Assembly: GCA_914767885.1 (NCBI GenBank)
Contig: CAJZBQ010000023.1
Coordinates: 368,501 to 432,500, forward strand
Length of the DNA: 64,000 nucleotides
DNA from: Blepharisma stoltei
Lineage: Eukaryota > Ciliophora > Heterotrichea > Heterotrichida > Blepharismidae
Reading direction: 5' to 3'
Positions 22,773 to 33,867 of the stretch are shown in pieces (the first letter of the stretch is position 1; each line of letters begins with the position of its first letter). Under the pieces are notes generated by a model. That model was not told the origin of the DNA. It ran no database searches and worked only from the letters and a program-made list of their open reading frames with translations. A program made the translations under genes and the position numbers.

Positions 22773-23318
22773 ATGAGTGTATTTACTTTACAATTAGCTC
22801 AGCTTAATATACAGAAAATTAATGAAAAATCAACAGGTCCAGCTGCACAGCACTGCCTTTGTGAGCATTGTATGAAAGTGTTCGAAACGCCATACGCGCT
22901 AAAGGCTCATTTACTGAACGAATTTGAGCTTAACGAAGAATCTATAGCATTTTTCAATGTTGAAGAAGGGCTCGAAGAGAACTCAGAGCCATCAACTACA
23001 ACAGATATAAGTGACCAGAAATGCCATGAAGCTAAACTTGAAGAAATACTATTAAAATGTCCAAGCTGCGATAAAATTTGTAAAGGCCATAAAGGCTTAG
23101 GTCAGCATATCGGTAAAAAGCACAGCCGGAAAAGAAAAAATTCAACCTGTAAACAATGTGGGAAAGGCTTCAGGCAAAAGTATGCATTGAAGTTTCATAT
23201 TAGACAAGTCCATGAAGAAGCTACTAAAGTGATTTGTGATTTCTGCGCAAAAGAAATATACAACAAATACTCGCTTCTAAAGCATATTTCTAAGAAACAC
23301 AATGATGCTAGAAAATAA
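22773..23318 (+). CDS. C2H2 zinc-finger protein, copy 1 of a tandem pair
   Basis: 181 residues. The first finger is degenerate (CLCEHCMKVFETPYALKAHL, second His not evident). Three good C2H2 fingers follow: CPSCDKICKGHKGLGQHIGK plus KH; CKQCGKGFRQKYALKFHIRQ plus VH; and CDFCAKEIYNKYSLLKHISK plus KH. A 50-residue acidic linker separates finger 1 from the rest. Likely a nucleic-acid-binding regulator; the target is unknown. A close paralogue starts 1.67 kb downstream on the same strand. Confidence 0.88.
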   Translation: MSVFTLQLAQLNIQKINEKSTGPAAQHCLCEHCMKVFETPYALKAHLLNEFELNEESIAFFNVEEGLEENSEPSTTTDISDQKCHEAKLEEILLKCPSCDKICKGHKGLGQHIGKKHSRKRKNSTCKQCGKGFRQKYALKFHIRQVHEEATKVICDFCAKEIYNKYSLLKHISKKHNDARK

Positions 23319-24444
23319 ATTTTTGCTATTTTATTTACTTTAGTAATCGAAATATTTTAATAAAATAAATCGGAAAGTTAATAAAATATTAGAAAAGATA
23401 ACTTAAAACCATTTTACCATAAATTATTTATAGATCCTATCCAAAAGTATGATATTTTGGAGGATATAAAAATTGAAATTGAGATTGATTGCTGCTTGAT
23501 ATATCTTATCCAACTCAAGCATCTAAAATATAATTTTTTGGATAATTTAAATTTATTATTGGTTATATAATGCCATTCTTAACCAATATCAACATTGCTA
23601 TTTTTATTTTTATCCTCCCCAAGCCTTTTGCCAAAAAATTATTTTTTAAATTAAAACCAGATAATATTATTCTTAAAGCATCTCAAATAGCTCAAATTAT
23701 TTTAAATAATCAATTAATTTACCAAAATTAGAAAATTGCATTTTTTTATATTGAGCTATAATCATAATAGGGAATTAAATTATATATTAGCTATAATAAA
23801 AAAGTACGATTTTTATAAATTGTTTAATAACTCCTTGATTGCAATTAATATTCCTAAAGTCTTATATTTATTTCATATATTGATAATATTTAATTATATG
23901 AACTTTTTAGGTTGTAGCCCAAAGATTCCCACGATTTGTCCCATCCTCCCTAGCCACTCACCTGGACTGTAGATCCACAAATACTAGTGAAAGCATTGCG
24001 AGATTCCTCAGAGCTTTGGATTCCGAATACTAAAAATGTCTCATCAAGAATATGGCTAATTGACTCTAAACAAATAAATTTTTAAAATAAAAACTAGATT
24101 ATCTAGGTGATTTATTTCGATTTAAATCTGTTTAATTATTTCAAATATTTATTCTTGTAAGCTTTTCTAGGGATTTTACAAAATGTTTAGATTAAATAGT
24201 ATAGTTAAAGGAAAAAAGGAGTTATGTCTCCTTTAAAATTTGCATTGACTAGCTGCTTGGATGAAGAAAGTTTTTAAAAAGCTACTTAGACACTTTTCTA
24301 ATAATAGATAAATCATCCTTAATTTAAAGCTGTTACATTTTCTGCCATTTATATATAGTCTAAAAGCCAAATATATACAGTATTTCCGGCATCTGAAGCC
24401 ATTTATTCATTATTGCAATCAAAATTAATAAAATTTAAGTTAAA
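23319..24444. other. intergenic between zinc-finger paralogues
   Basis: Mostly AT-rich. A short GC-richer patch near 23910-24050 (CCCACGATTTGTCCCATCCT) has no open frame and may be a transposon fragment. No gene seen. Confidence 0.4.
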
Positions 24445-24990
24445 ATGAATGCATTGTCTTTACAGTTAGCTCAGCTTAACACTCAGAAAATTGTTGAATA
24501 TTCATCAAATTCCCCAATGCAACCTTGTCTTTGCCAACATTGCATGAAAGTGTTTGAGACTCCATACCAGCTCAAAGCTCACTTATTGAATGAATTTGAG
24601 CTTAACGCGGAGACTCTAGCATTCTTTTGTGTTGCAAAAGGACTAGAAGAATACTCAGAGCCATCAACCCCTTTAGAAATAAACGATCAAAAAGGCGAAG
24701 AAAACAAACCTGAGACGATGATGCTAAAATGCCCAAACTGTGAACAAATTTGCAAAGGCCACAAAGGCTTAAATCAGCATCTAGGCAGAAAACACAGCAA
24801 AAAGAGAAAAAATTCAACATGCAAGCAGTGTGGGAAATGTTTTAGGCAAAAATACGCATTGAAATTCCACATAAATCAGGTCCATCAAGATGTTAATAGG
24901 GTCATTTGCGGCTTCTGCAACAAAGCAATATACAATAAATACGCGCTTCTTATTCACATTTCCAAGAGGCATAGTAATATTAAAACATAA
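24445..24990 (+). CDS. C2H2 zinc-finger protein, copy 2 of a tandem pair
   Basis: 181 residues, the same length and finger layout as the upstream copy: CLCQHCMKVFETPYQLKAHL, CPNCEQICKGHKGLNQHLGR, CKQCGKCFRQKYALKFHINQ, CGFCNKAIYNKYALLIHISK. The linker between fingers 1 and 2 has diverged most, the finger cores least, as expected for two retained functional copies. The promoter-proximal 40 bp are also alike. No in-frame TGA. Confidence 0.88.
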   Translation: MNALSLQLAQLNTQKIVEYSSNSPMQPCLCQHCMKVFETPYQLKAHLLNEFELNAETLAFFCVAKGLEEYSEPSTPLEINDQKGEENKPETMMLKCPNCEQICKGHKGLNQHLGRKHSKKRKNSTCKQCGKCFRQKYALKFHINQVHQDVNRVICGFCNKAIYNKYALLIHISKRHSNIKT

Positions 24991-25677
24991 ATAATTCAAG
25001 TTTTTAACATAATTCCTTATGTCTTTTCGCACTTTTTAAGCTTTTATATGTCTAGATATTGGTATTTCTTAGCTGAAAAGAATAACTGTATGCAATTTAT
25101 TTTTCCAAACACTTCAAAAATTATGTTTTAGACTTTATTTACTTAGTACTTAAATTCTAATTACAAATTTGATAAAAATATAGAAATATATAGCCAGGAT
25201 CTTTTATATAAGGTCCTAATAACTCTTGACAATAATACTTGTTGGATATCGACATTTTTGTAGGACATAAAAATGTAACAGATGCCCATATTTGAGCGAT
25301 TATTTAATAAATTAGTTAAAATATTCGGAATTTCAAATGTTTTATTATCTCTAACAATTATCAAGCCTCTTCTAATTTTTCAATCATTATAACACCAGTT
25401 TTAATTTTTTAAATTTTTATACAACTTAAAATTTTTAAATATTTTTATCATCAACTAAGGATCGACAATGGAGCCCTTTATAATTCCTTGCTAACTCATA
25501 TTATTTATGCTGCGATATCTTTTATTAAAGCTAAACTACTAATTTTAAAGTAAGGCAATTGCTCAATCATAAAAGAGTTTTACGAATGCATACAGGCAAA
25601 CTAATAATTAAAAAATTGTTAAGCTTAAATAAGTGTTTTTAAACCCAACTTCTCATCTTAATTTCACAGTCATAATA
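24991..25677. other. AT-rich intergenic region
   Basis: No convincing gene. A minus-strand open stretch at 25161-25364 lacks an ATG start and recognisable domains; see rejected items. Confidence 0.4.
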
Positions 25678-27987
25678 ATGTGGGTTCTATTTCTTATCCT
25701 TCAAGCCAATGCATATTTTCTCCCTGGGGTAGCACCAAAAAGCTACGAGCAAGACCGCCCCCTCAATCTATATGTAAACAAGCTTGACTCTTCAAAAACC
25801 CAGCTGCCTTTTGACTATTACTATCTAAACTACTGCAAGCCACGTCATATTAATACCCAAAGTGAAAATATTGGCCAAACCTTGTCAGGAGACACTATAG
25901 AATCTTCACCTTATCAAATCCACATGGGCCAAGTAGCTAAATGCCAAACTTTGTGCACTCAAGTAAACAGGCGATCCCATGTAAGAACATTTAAGTGGAT
26001 GATTGAGAATGAATACAAGGCCTCTTGACTTCTTGATAACCTTCCAGCTGGTTTTAGACAGACTATTAACAAGGGCGACCTCAAAACAAAAATTTCTTAT
26101 TACCAGGATGGTTTTCCTATAGGTTTTAGGGAAGGTCGAGATTTTATAGAGAGTTTTTATTGAAATCTAGATAAATTTAATATAAATTTTTAAGAAAATA
26201 AATAGAGGATATATTTTTATGTAAATAATCATCATCACATTGTCATAAAAATTCACCCAAATTCCAAAGATGAAGACAAGTGGAAAATTGTTGGGTTCTT
26301 GGTCGAGCCTTTAAGCTTATTAAACACAAATGAAAGACTGGGCTGTGAAACACCAGAATTCCTTACTCTCGTTCTTAAATGGGTTTAATTTTTTTATGAA
26401 TTCTATAATAGAAGAAAAGTTCATAAATTTGATGTTTAAAAATGAAAGCTTTCTTAATTATAATTTATGCTTCAATTTCTGAATGGTTCTGACGAACCAA
26501 AAAGTAAATTCACATGAAAATTTAGGATTTTCACAAAAATTCCTAAATGGCTAATAAGAATCATTAGAAAAGAATGCAAAACATTATAATATAATTAGCC
26601 GAGGATTAAATTTCTCACAATAGAAAAATTTTCAATGGTTTTGCTCGCTTTTTAAGAGGAAAGAGCTAGCTATGAGTTTGGTGAAGCCAGATGGAACGAA
26701 ACGATCATGACTCCAGCTGACAGACTAACAAACTCATTCCCTACCAGGATTTCTTCTCTCCCAGCACAGAATTTGGAAAACCCAGGATCTAATATTACAT
26801 TTACTTATAGTGTCATTTTCGAAGAAAGTGACGTTAAATGGGCTGATCGATGGGATTACTATTTGTATATGACTGGAGAAAGTGGCGAAGTGCATTGGCT
26901 TTCTATAATCAACTCCTTTGCGATGGTTCTCTTTTTGACTGGGATGGTAGCTCATATATTTAGAAGGATTATAAAAAAGGATATCAATAGGTATAATGAA
27001 GGAGATGAAATAGACCCTGAAGGGGAATCAGGCTGGAAGCAAGTAAAAGGAGATATTTTTAGACCTCCTATTTACGGCAGCATTTTTTCTATTATAATTG
27101 GTTCTGGGGTACAAGTAATTGGGATGGCAATTTTAACCTTGCTATTTGCTTGTATCGGATTTTTAACTCCTGCTAATAGAGGAGCTTTGATTACTGCTAT
27201 GCTTATTTTATATGTATTTATGGGCGTTTTCGCAGGATATACTTCATCAAGGCTTTACAAATTCTACGGAGGCAGCTTTTGGAAAAGGAACGCTTTTGGT
27301 ACTGCTTTCTTTTTCCCAGGAATTTGCTTTTTAGTATTTTTCATAGTAAATCTATTTATTTTAGGTGAAGAATCATCAGGGGCTGTTCCTTTTACATCTC
27401 TTCTCGAGCTGCTAGTCCTTTGGTTTGGAATTTCTGTCCCTCTTGTGTTATTAGGCAGTGCTATTGGATTCAGAAAAAATAAAATTGAGCATCCTTGCAA
27501 AATCAATAAAATTCCTAAACCCATTGAAATTATTCCAGGCTCGTTCAAAATTAATGCAATTTGCCTAATGGCTGGCTCACTGCCTTTTGGTTGCATGTTT
27601 ATCGAGCTCAGCTATGTGATGAAGAGTTTATGGCATCACACCTTATTTTACTATCTTTTTGGATTTTTATTCCTATGCTTTATAGTGCTAATAATCACAT
27701 CTGCAGAAGTTTCAATACTAATGACTTACATTATCCTTTGTAGAGAAGACTATAGGTGATGGTGGGCTTCTTTCAGTGTGGCTGGTTCATCGGGGCTTTA
27801 TTTGTTTTTATATTCCATAATCTACTTCATGACTGATTTGACATTCAGTAGATTTTCGTCAATAGTTATTTACTTTGGATATATGCTCCTTACAAGCGTG
27901 GCTTATGCACTTATAACAGGAACAATTGGGTTTTTCGCAACCTTTATCTTTATCAGAAGCATTTACAGCAATATTAAGATTAGTTAA
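25678..27987 (+). CDS. TM9SF / EMP70 nine-transmembrane protein, with two IESs
   Basis: Golgi/endosomal nonaspanin. ATG 25678 starts a signal peptide (MWVLFLILQANAYFLPGVAP), and YFLPGVAP is the family signature after cleavage. The lumenal domain continues INNHHHIVIKIHP and WKIVGFLVEPLSL, then ITFTYSVIFEESDVKWADRW before nine membrane segments. It ends GTIGFFATFIFIRSIYSNIK, matching the family C-terminus. A TGA-Trp falls at EDYR-W-WWASF. Two inserts break the lumenal domain (26183-26221 and 26364-26666); removing both gives a continuous protein of normal layout (about 655 residues). An earlier GTG-initiated extension is unlikely, because signal-peptide geometry favours ATG 25678. Confidence 0.9.
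26183..26221. other. 39-bp TA-bounded insert with TAAAT repeats
   Basis: The TM9SF frame meets TAA and TAG between 26191 and 26205. TAAAT occurs at 26183 and 26222; deletion joins DKFNI to NNHHHIVIKIHP, matching the family INNH motif. Unusually short for an IES; other TA pairs are possible. Confidence 0.5.
26364..26666. mobile_element. degenerate family A-like MITE IES
   Basis: A 303-bp TA-flanked insert beginning TACTCTCGTTCTTAAATGGG and ending TTGCTCGCTTTTTAAGAGGA-AAGAGC-TA, a weak terminal inverted repeat recalling family A (CTCCC...GCGAGC). Removal joins CETPEFL to SYEFGEARWNETIM in frame within the TM9SF lumenal domain. Confidence 0.7.
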
Positions 27988-28053
27988 CATAATAAATAAA
28001 GATTTATTAAGAAATGCATGAAATAATTTTCTGTTTATATCTGATTGTTTAAT

Positions 28054-28828
28054 ATGGAAGGCAAGAAAAAGAGCAAATATAAAGATCTCATAGATCAAGT
28101 CGACCCACTTTTATTAGAGCAATGAAGCCAGTATCTATTATTTAGAGAACAATTTCGCCTAAAAGCAGAACTAAGAGAAGAAAATTGCTTTGATTGGAAT
28201 TTAGACACTTTGGAATTAATTGGTAAAAAATTATGCAGGAGGTGTGGATATTTCAGCAGATAAGCATGACCAAAATAAAGCAGTTGCGTGTCTTATAGTA
28301 TGTAGATATCCAAGTTTTGAGATTGTCCATGAGCAAGCTGAAGAAGTTACACTTACTCAGCCTTATGTTCCTGGATATTTAGCATTTAGAGAAGTTGAAC
28401 ATTTAGAAAGACTTATTAATGACTCACCAGTAAAGCCACAACTAATTTTGGTAGATGGAAATGGAATTTTGCATAATAAAGGTTTTGGATTAGCAAGTCA
28501 TTTAGGAGTTATTGTAAGAATTCCTACTGTTGGAGTAGGAAAACATGTTTTCGCAGTTGATGGGATTACAGCTTATAATGTAAAGCAGTTATCGCGAACT
28601 TTACAAGCAGGAGGTGAACATGTAAATTTGGTCGGAAAATCAGGGAAAATTTGGGGTGCTGCGTTGAGGAGTACTGATGATTGTATAAATCCTGTTATTG
28701 TGTCTGTAGGAAATATGATAACACTTCCTACTGCCCTAGAAATAGTAAAACAATGCTGTCTGTATAGAGTACCTGAACCAATTCGACTTGCAGATAAGTT
28801 GTCAAGGAAGATGGTAAAGAACGTTTAA
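28054..28828 (+). CDS. endonuclease V (deoxyinosine/inosine-specific)
   Basis: Cleaves DNA or RNA near inosine. ATG 28054; a 16-nt intron (28223-28238) joins LDTLELI to GGVDISADK, restoring the catalytic GGVDIS strand (Asp metal ligand). The frame continues through VPGYLAFREVEHL, LILVDGNGILHNKGFGLASH (metal-binding Asp and conserved His) and GVGKHVFAVDG, then SVGNMITLPTALEIVKQCC. The C-terminus (EPIRLADKLSRKMVK) is typical. Length of about 253 residues is normal. TGA-Trp at LLEQ-W-SQYLLFR. Confidence 0.93.
28223..28238 (+). other. 16-nt intron
   Basis: GTAAAAAATTATGCAG. Removal shifts the frame by one and rebuilds ELIG-GVDIS in endonuclease V. Confidence 0.9.
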
Positions 28829-29018
28829 ATTAATTTTTAAAGCTATCTTTCATATATAATAACTCTCTCCCTTAAATTGGAAGAAAATATCGGTAAGATT
28901 TCAATTTTTTGAATATTTTAACCATTAAATTGAAACAAGATTTTTTGTTCCAATTTAAAAGGGGATAGAGGGTAGTAAGGAAAAAATACAATTTTGCTAA
29001 AAATAAAATTTTATATAT

Positions 29019-30011
29019 TTATATTCCGCCTTGTAAGTTGTTTAGCCTATCAATAATACTCAAATACTTCTGCTTTTGCCTTGTTATTTCAGTTCGCAGC
29101 TGCTTTTCTACGTCTGAAGCTTCACTGTCAAGCCTATTCAGTTGTTCCTTCAGGGAGACAATATGAGTTATGCTTGACAGCTCATTATTAGGCAAAAAGC
29201 TTTTATTACCTCCGCAAGAATTTCCCAAGATATCTGAGCATACTTTCATACCATATGAGTTGCAGTCATTATGATACGGATCTCTACTGCATGGGTTTTG
29301 TGATCCAGGATTTGAAAGATATCTTACTCCCCCCCATCCTTGATCGAACGACTCGCCATCGTTCGATCAAGGATGGGGGGTTAAAAAAACATTTTTTTGG
29401 GAAAAAAAAATTATATATAAAATAAAATATATATATAAATTTTTTTTTTATTTACTTTTAAATAAGAGGGTTAAGAGTATTTAATAAATTATTTTTACAG
29501 CAAAAAATTGAATTAATTTCATAAAAATACCAATTTTTTATATTTTAATTTATTAGTTACCCCTTTAAACTGTATAAATTTTAATTTGTTACTTATTAAA
29601 TTAAAATTTGTTTTTTAAAAATTTTAAAAAAATCTCTATTTTATTAGATTATTGAGTTTTTAAGCCCATGTTGATGACTAAATTACTTTGAATAGTTGAT
29701 TCCGAAGCTTTCTATCGTCTCAAAGTCTCTGAAAAACAACTTCATTAGGTACATCTTCCCTAGCTTTTGATAACTATTATATTTTTATATATATAAAAAT
29801 TGTCATGATATGAAAATCGTTCGATCAAGGATGGGGGGGGAGTTAACGAAATCTCCCGTAGAAATTTTTCACACGTAAGATCTTCTTGGCAATAATTTTG
29901 TTCAATCATGGCTATATAATCAAAATTATACTGGCAAAGTCTTATGCAATGCTCACAAGAATTTGTACTGAAAACACCTAAAGCAAGGACTAGTAAGATG
30001 AGTATCTTCAT
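29019..30011 (-). CDS. small secreted Cys-rich protein, split by a family B MITE
   Basis: From ATG 30011: signal peptide MKILILLVLALGVFS, then TNSCEHCIRLCQYNFDY and CQEDLTCEKFLREIS up to the MITE. After excision it continues LRYLSNPGSQNPCSRDPYHN, then DCNSYGMKVCSDILGNSCGG and a C-terminal coiled coil (SLKEQLNRLDSEASDVEKQL). About ten cysteines in the first 110 residues suggest disulfides in a secreted or vacuolar protein. Family not recognised. Stop at 29019. Without excision the frame is only 80 residues and ends inside the MITE. The kinesin gene on the same strand ends 34 bp upstream. Confidence 0.75.
29325..29843. mobile_element. MITE-like IES, family B copy 2
   Basis: A 519-bp TA-flanked insert. 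The left hairpin carries CATCCTTGATCGAACGA / TCGTTCGATCAAGGATG around CTCGCCA, and a single ATCGTTCGATCAAGGATGGG lies at the right end. The interior matches copy 1 almost base for base. Excision joins FLREIS to LRYLSNPGS in frame on the minus strand. Confidence 0.9.
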
Positions 30012-30045
30012 TTTAAATTTTAACGGATTTAAAATACAAAATTAA

Positions 30046-32994
30046 TTAAAGCTTATTTAGCTTCAGCAGCCCTCCTCTAAACTTTCCATCTCTTGCAAAT
30101 CCGATGTAAGGACTTAAGCTGATTTTTTCTGCAATATTATTGTACAGCCTCCCCTGTTTTGTTTTCTTTTCGTTGCTGCTGCTTATTGTGCTTAAATCTG
30201 AAGAGTTGGACCCAATAGAATTTGTTCGATTAGGTTTAGCAGCTCTTTTCGGTTTTGACTTGCTTCTGATATGAGAAATCTCTTTCATTTTCATAGGGCT
30301 TGGATCCTCATGCTTTCTCAGTGTAGGTGTTGGGCTTATATGCTTTATTGCTTTATTATTAGACTTGCCTCCTATAGGAGATAATGATATGCTTCCTTTT
30401 GGCTTTGGAATTCTTGAATTCGATAGCTGTGGGAGCATCATATTACTTTTTATTTTTGGGCTTCCTTTGAAACTTTTTGACAAATTTTCGTCAGGTATTG
30501 AGTGGGCATTAAGCTCATCTCATGTTTTCAGCTCTTTTAAAGCTTTAGAAATAGCAGTTGGAGGTGGGATTGATTTATCTTGAAAAAACTGCTGCGTGTT
30601 TCCTATTATATTATCTCGCAGCTTTAGCTGCTCTTCTAATATTTTTATGTACATATCTTTTTTCTTTATCACTAATTGGGCTTTATTTTCTTTTCGTTGA
30701 ATTTCTAGACTATTCATATTCATAATGTTTTTCTTTAGCTCTAAATGCAGCTGAGAAAGATAGGGCTCTGTAATTCCTTGCCTATTCCAGATCTCTTCAA
30801 ATTTTGGCCTTCTCTGCTCTAAATCTTCTAAGAACCCTGAATTTATAGTAATTTGCCGTTCATGACTTTCAATAGTGTTTTTAAGAAGATTTATTTCATC
30901 GTAGATTTTTATAGCTTGTGCTGATTTTTCGCCTTTTTCAGCGACCACTTTTTCAAGCTCAAACTGTCTAGCAAACATAGTGAAGCTTATCTGAGAAATA
31001 TTTTGCTCAGATTGAAAAATATTCTTCCTGGTTTCTGCCTCTTCTTGGAAGTGGGTGCTAAGCTCAATTAAAAATTTTTCTATGTTCATGCTTGGTTCAG
31101 CCTTTTTCGAAATTAATTGGGCTCGGAGTTCTGATACCTCATTTCTTATTCCCCTCTTTGCGAGCGAGTAAAAAATTTTGTTCGCTCTGGGAGCTAAATG
31201 TTTTTATTAATTTTTTTTTCGACATGTAAATATATCCCAACTCGCAAAAATTGGAAAGCAAATATTGTTTAATTTGTAATAAAGCAAGCTGTTTAAAATT
31301 AAACAGAATCAGCAAGAGGTTTATTATACTAATTATCACTTATATATCAAAATATTTTCCATAAAAATTTTTTCTTTAAAAAATTTTTTTTGTTCGCTCA
31401 CGGAGGGTGGGTTTTAGGGCAAAAATATGGATTTTTCCAATGATGTTGCTCACTCTCGGAGTACGAAGCTAGCTGATTGATAATGGAGGTATATTTTGCT
31501 ATATGAAATTGTACATTAACCACATTTCTATGTACAGTAGTTTTTATATTTTTCGCTCTATTCGCATATGTAAGTGTATTGTGTGTATCTTCAAAAGCTC
31601 CAACAAAAGGAGAAATGCATGCAATCATTACTGTCCTACAATTCCCTCCCAAAGAATCCTTCAACAATCTTGTCAGCTTCGAATCACGATAAGGAATATA
31701 AACTTTCCCTCCTTTTTCGCTTGCTTCACACAGTGCATTTATGCAATTTCCCAGTGCTAGTAGTGACCTATTAATGTTTGCTCCTTCAATTAGCCTGATT
31801 CCTCTATTTTTAGTATTGCTTGCTCTCTCAGACCCAGCAAGATCAATCAATGACAATTTTCCAACCAAAATTTCTGCATTAACTCCAGAGGCTTTGTCTT
31901 TATGCTCCACTACAATTTGTAGCACAGCATGTGACCTGCTTGAGGTCTCGTTAGCTTCTGTATACTCTGAGGTCCTTCTTCTATTGCCATTTCTTATACT
32001 TGATATCACATGCTCTGGAGAAGTTGCTAAAATTTCGTTGAGCCCTGCTACAATGACACCTTTGGCAGGATCTTCTCTGATTTCTAATGTTTCCATACTG
32101 GGATTTAGAAGGTCTCTGACGATTTCATTATAAATTTCAAGATAGCTAAGCTTAACAATATAGTCCCGCTGGCCAGATAGCGCTTCTATTCGAGAAAATA
32201 CCTCTAAAAAAGTCTTAAGCATTAGACCTGGACTGTCAAATTCTCCGATCATCGTATATGTTTTGCCAGCACCAGTGGCACCGTATGCGAAAACAGTAGC
32301 GTTGAAGCCATTTAAGACGCCTTCTATTAAGAATTTAGTAGTTTTTTCGTAGACCATGTCTTGATTGCAGTCTTTGGAAAATGAATAATCAAAAGCGTAT
32401 TGTTTTTCACGGGATCTGTTTTGACGAAATATTTCTTCAGGGACACTTATTATATATCATTGTGAATAAATGCTTCAAAAAATATTACTAAAATATAAAA
32501 TTTATTATCAATATACTGATTTTATGCATTTATTGCCCAGAAACCTTTTGGATGGTTCTGGGATGGGAGAATGCAGCGTAACTCCCTGAGTTGATTCTCC
32601 AGCTCAAGCTGACCAACCAGCTCGAGAAGTTGGCAAATAAGGCCTTTGTCAATCTCCAAGTTGGTTCATCAGTTTGAGCTGGAGAATCAACTCAGGGAGT
32701 TGCGCTGCATTTTTCTAACCCATGACCATCTAAACGGTTTCCTGGGCTATATATAAAAAACTGGCATAAATCTTCAGAAGGGTCCAATAAAATGACTACT
32801 TTATCCTCAAGTACATGAACTAAAGGTTTATCGTTAATAGCACTTTCCTTTTTAGTTAATGGACGAGCTCTAACTGCAACAAGAATTTTTGAAGCGCCTT
32901 GTTGCATTTGTGAGATATGATCGTCTTCTGTCTCTAAAATTTCTGATTTCTTATCAATTTCTTTTTTCCTTTTGTCTTCTTTTCTTACACTCAT
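30046..32994 (-). CDS. kinesin-8-like motor, interrupted by a foldback IES and a family A MITE
   Basis: Microtubule motor. ATG 32994 gives MSVRKEDKRKKEIDKKSEIL then KILVAVRARPLTKKES. The motor core has the P-loop GATGAGKTYTM, switch I NETSSRSH, switch II DLAGSERAS and neck region LTYANRAKNIKTTVHRNV. The neck resumes after the MITE as YTSIINQL-RNEVSELRAQL. A coiled-coil and basic Ser-rich tail follows (SSDLSTISSSNEKKTKQG), ending at 30046. RAKNIKT...RNVVNV..HI..Y suggests kinesin-8 (KIF18/19), plus-end depolymerases that set ciliary or spindle length. TGA-Trp at LKT-W-DELNAHS. Confidence 0.9.
31147..31469. mobile_element. MITE-like IES, family A copy 2
   Basis: A 323-bp TA-flanked insert in the kinesin neck. 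It contains CCCCTCTTTGCGAGCGAGTA and TTTTGTTCGCTC at one end, TTGTTCGCTCACGGAGGGTG in the middle, and GGGCAAAAATATGGATTTTT with CTCACTCTCGGAG at the other end. Joining the outer TAs gives YTSIINQLRNEVSELRAQL, the expected neck coil. Confidence 0.85.
32449..32750. mobile_element. foldback (long inverted repeat) element in an IES of the kinesin gene
   Basis: Imperfect inverted arms of about 85 bp at 32534-32620 and 32660-32746 (TTGCCCAGAAACC... / ...GGTTTCCTGGGC; shared GGAGAATCAACTCAGGGAGTT) around a 40-bp loop. The frame breaks between DPSEDLCQFF and VPEEIFRQNRSREKQ. The arms are flanked by TA, but about 80 bp of AT-rich noncoding sequence beyond the left arm must also go. It is therefore probably an element nested in an older IES. 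Outer ends are approximate. Confidence 0.65.
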
Positions 32995-33867
32995 TATTAT
33001 CTAATTTGATAAATGAAAGATTGTATTATACTGCCTTGGACATTTCTTGTCAAATTCCTTTGAAATATTAAAGCTTAATTTTAGAATTTATATAATAGTC
33101 GTTTTTAGTAATGGGTAGTGGTAGGAAGGGAAATGCAAAAAAAAATCATATAATTTTATGAAAGATAATTTTTGAAGGAGAAATAATATGCTTTTGTAAA
33201 CGATCTCGAACAATAATCTCAGTCATTTATATAATAAAATAGCTTATAAATTGATGCTCTCAATTATCATTCACTGTTATAATTATCACCAACCAATCTA
33301 TATGGTTAAAAAATATCTTCTCCCGACTCATATGGACGAAATATAATTGACTCTCAACTAACTTCCCTGCCATTTAAATTAAAAAAAAAACTATTTCAAT
33401 ACAAAGGGGTTATTTATTTAAATAAGAAATATAAAATTTTTGATAGAAAAAATTAGATATTTTAAATTTTTTATAAAAATTAATTGATTAAATTGCTAAC
33501 TTTGTTTAAATATACATTCTAATTATGTTCATCTTTTAAATAAAGCAATAAATAAGTAAAATTTTCGATTTAGCGGTATTAAAATTGGTATTAAAGCAGC
33601 TTTTTTCATAAAAAATAAAAATTATACCTCTAAAGGTGAGTTAATTATCTAAAAAATGGAAATTTTACTGATATTATGTTCCAATTTATTGAAGAGTAAA
33701 CCTATTAACCTTTTTAATTACTTCACATAGGATTATTAGACAAAAAATTTTAGCCCAAGCTTACTTATTGCATTTAGCCACTTGCGAAACAAAATTTAGA
33801 TATTAAATTAAAGATAATGCAAATCATTTTGCAATACTTATTTAATACAACTTGAGCGCCTTCATGA
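32995..33867. other. AT-rich intergenic region
   Basis: Very AT-rich, with no gene, transposon copy or strong hairpin seen. Confidence 0.5.

Noticed and set aside
25161-25364. Minus-strand open frame of 67 codons
   Set aside because: No ATG start (TTG only), no domain, and it sits in AT-rich intergenic DNA; possible relic but unsupported.
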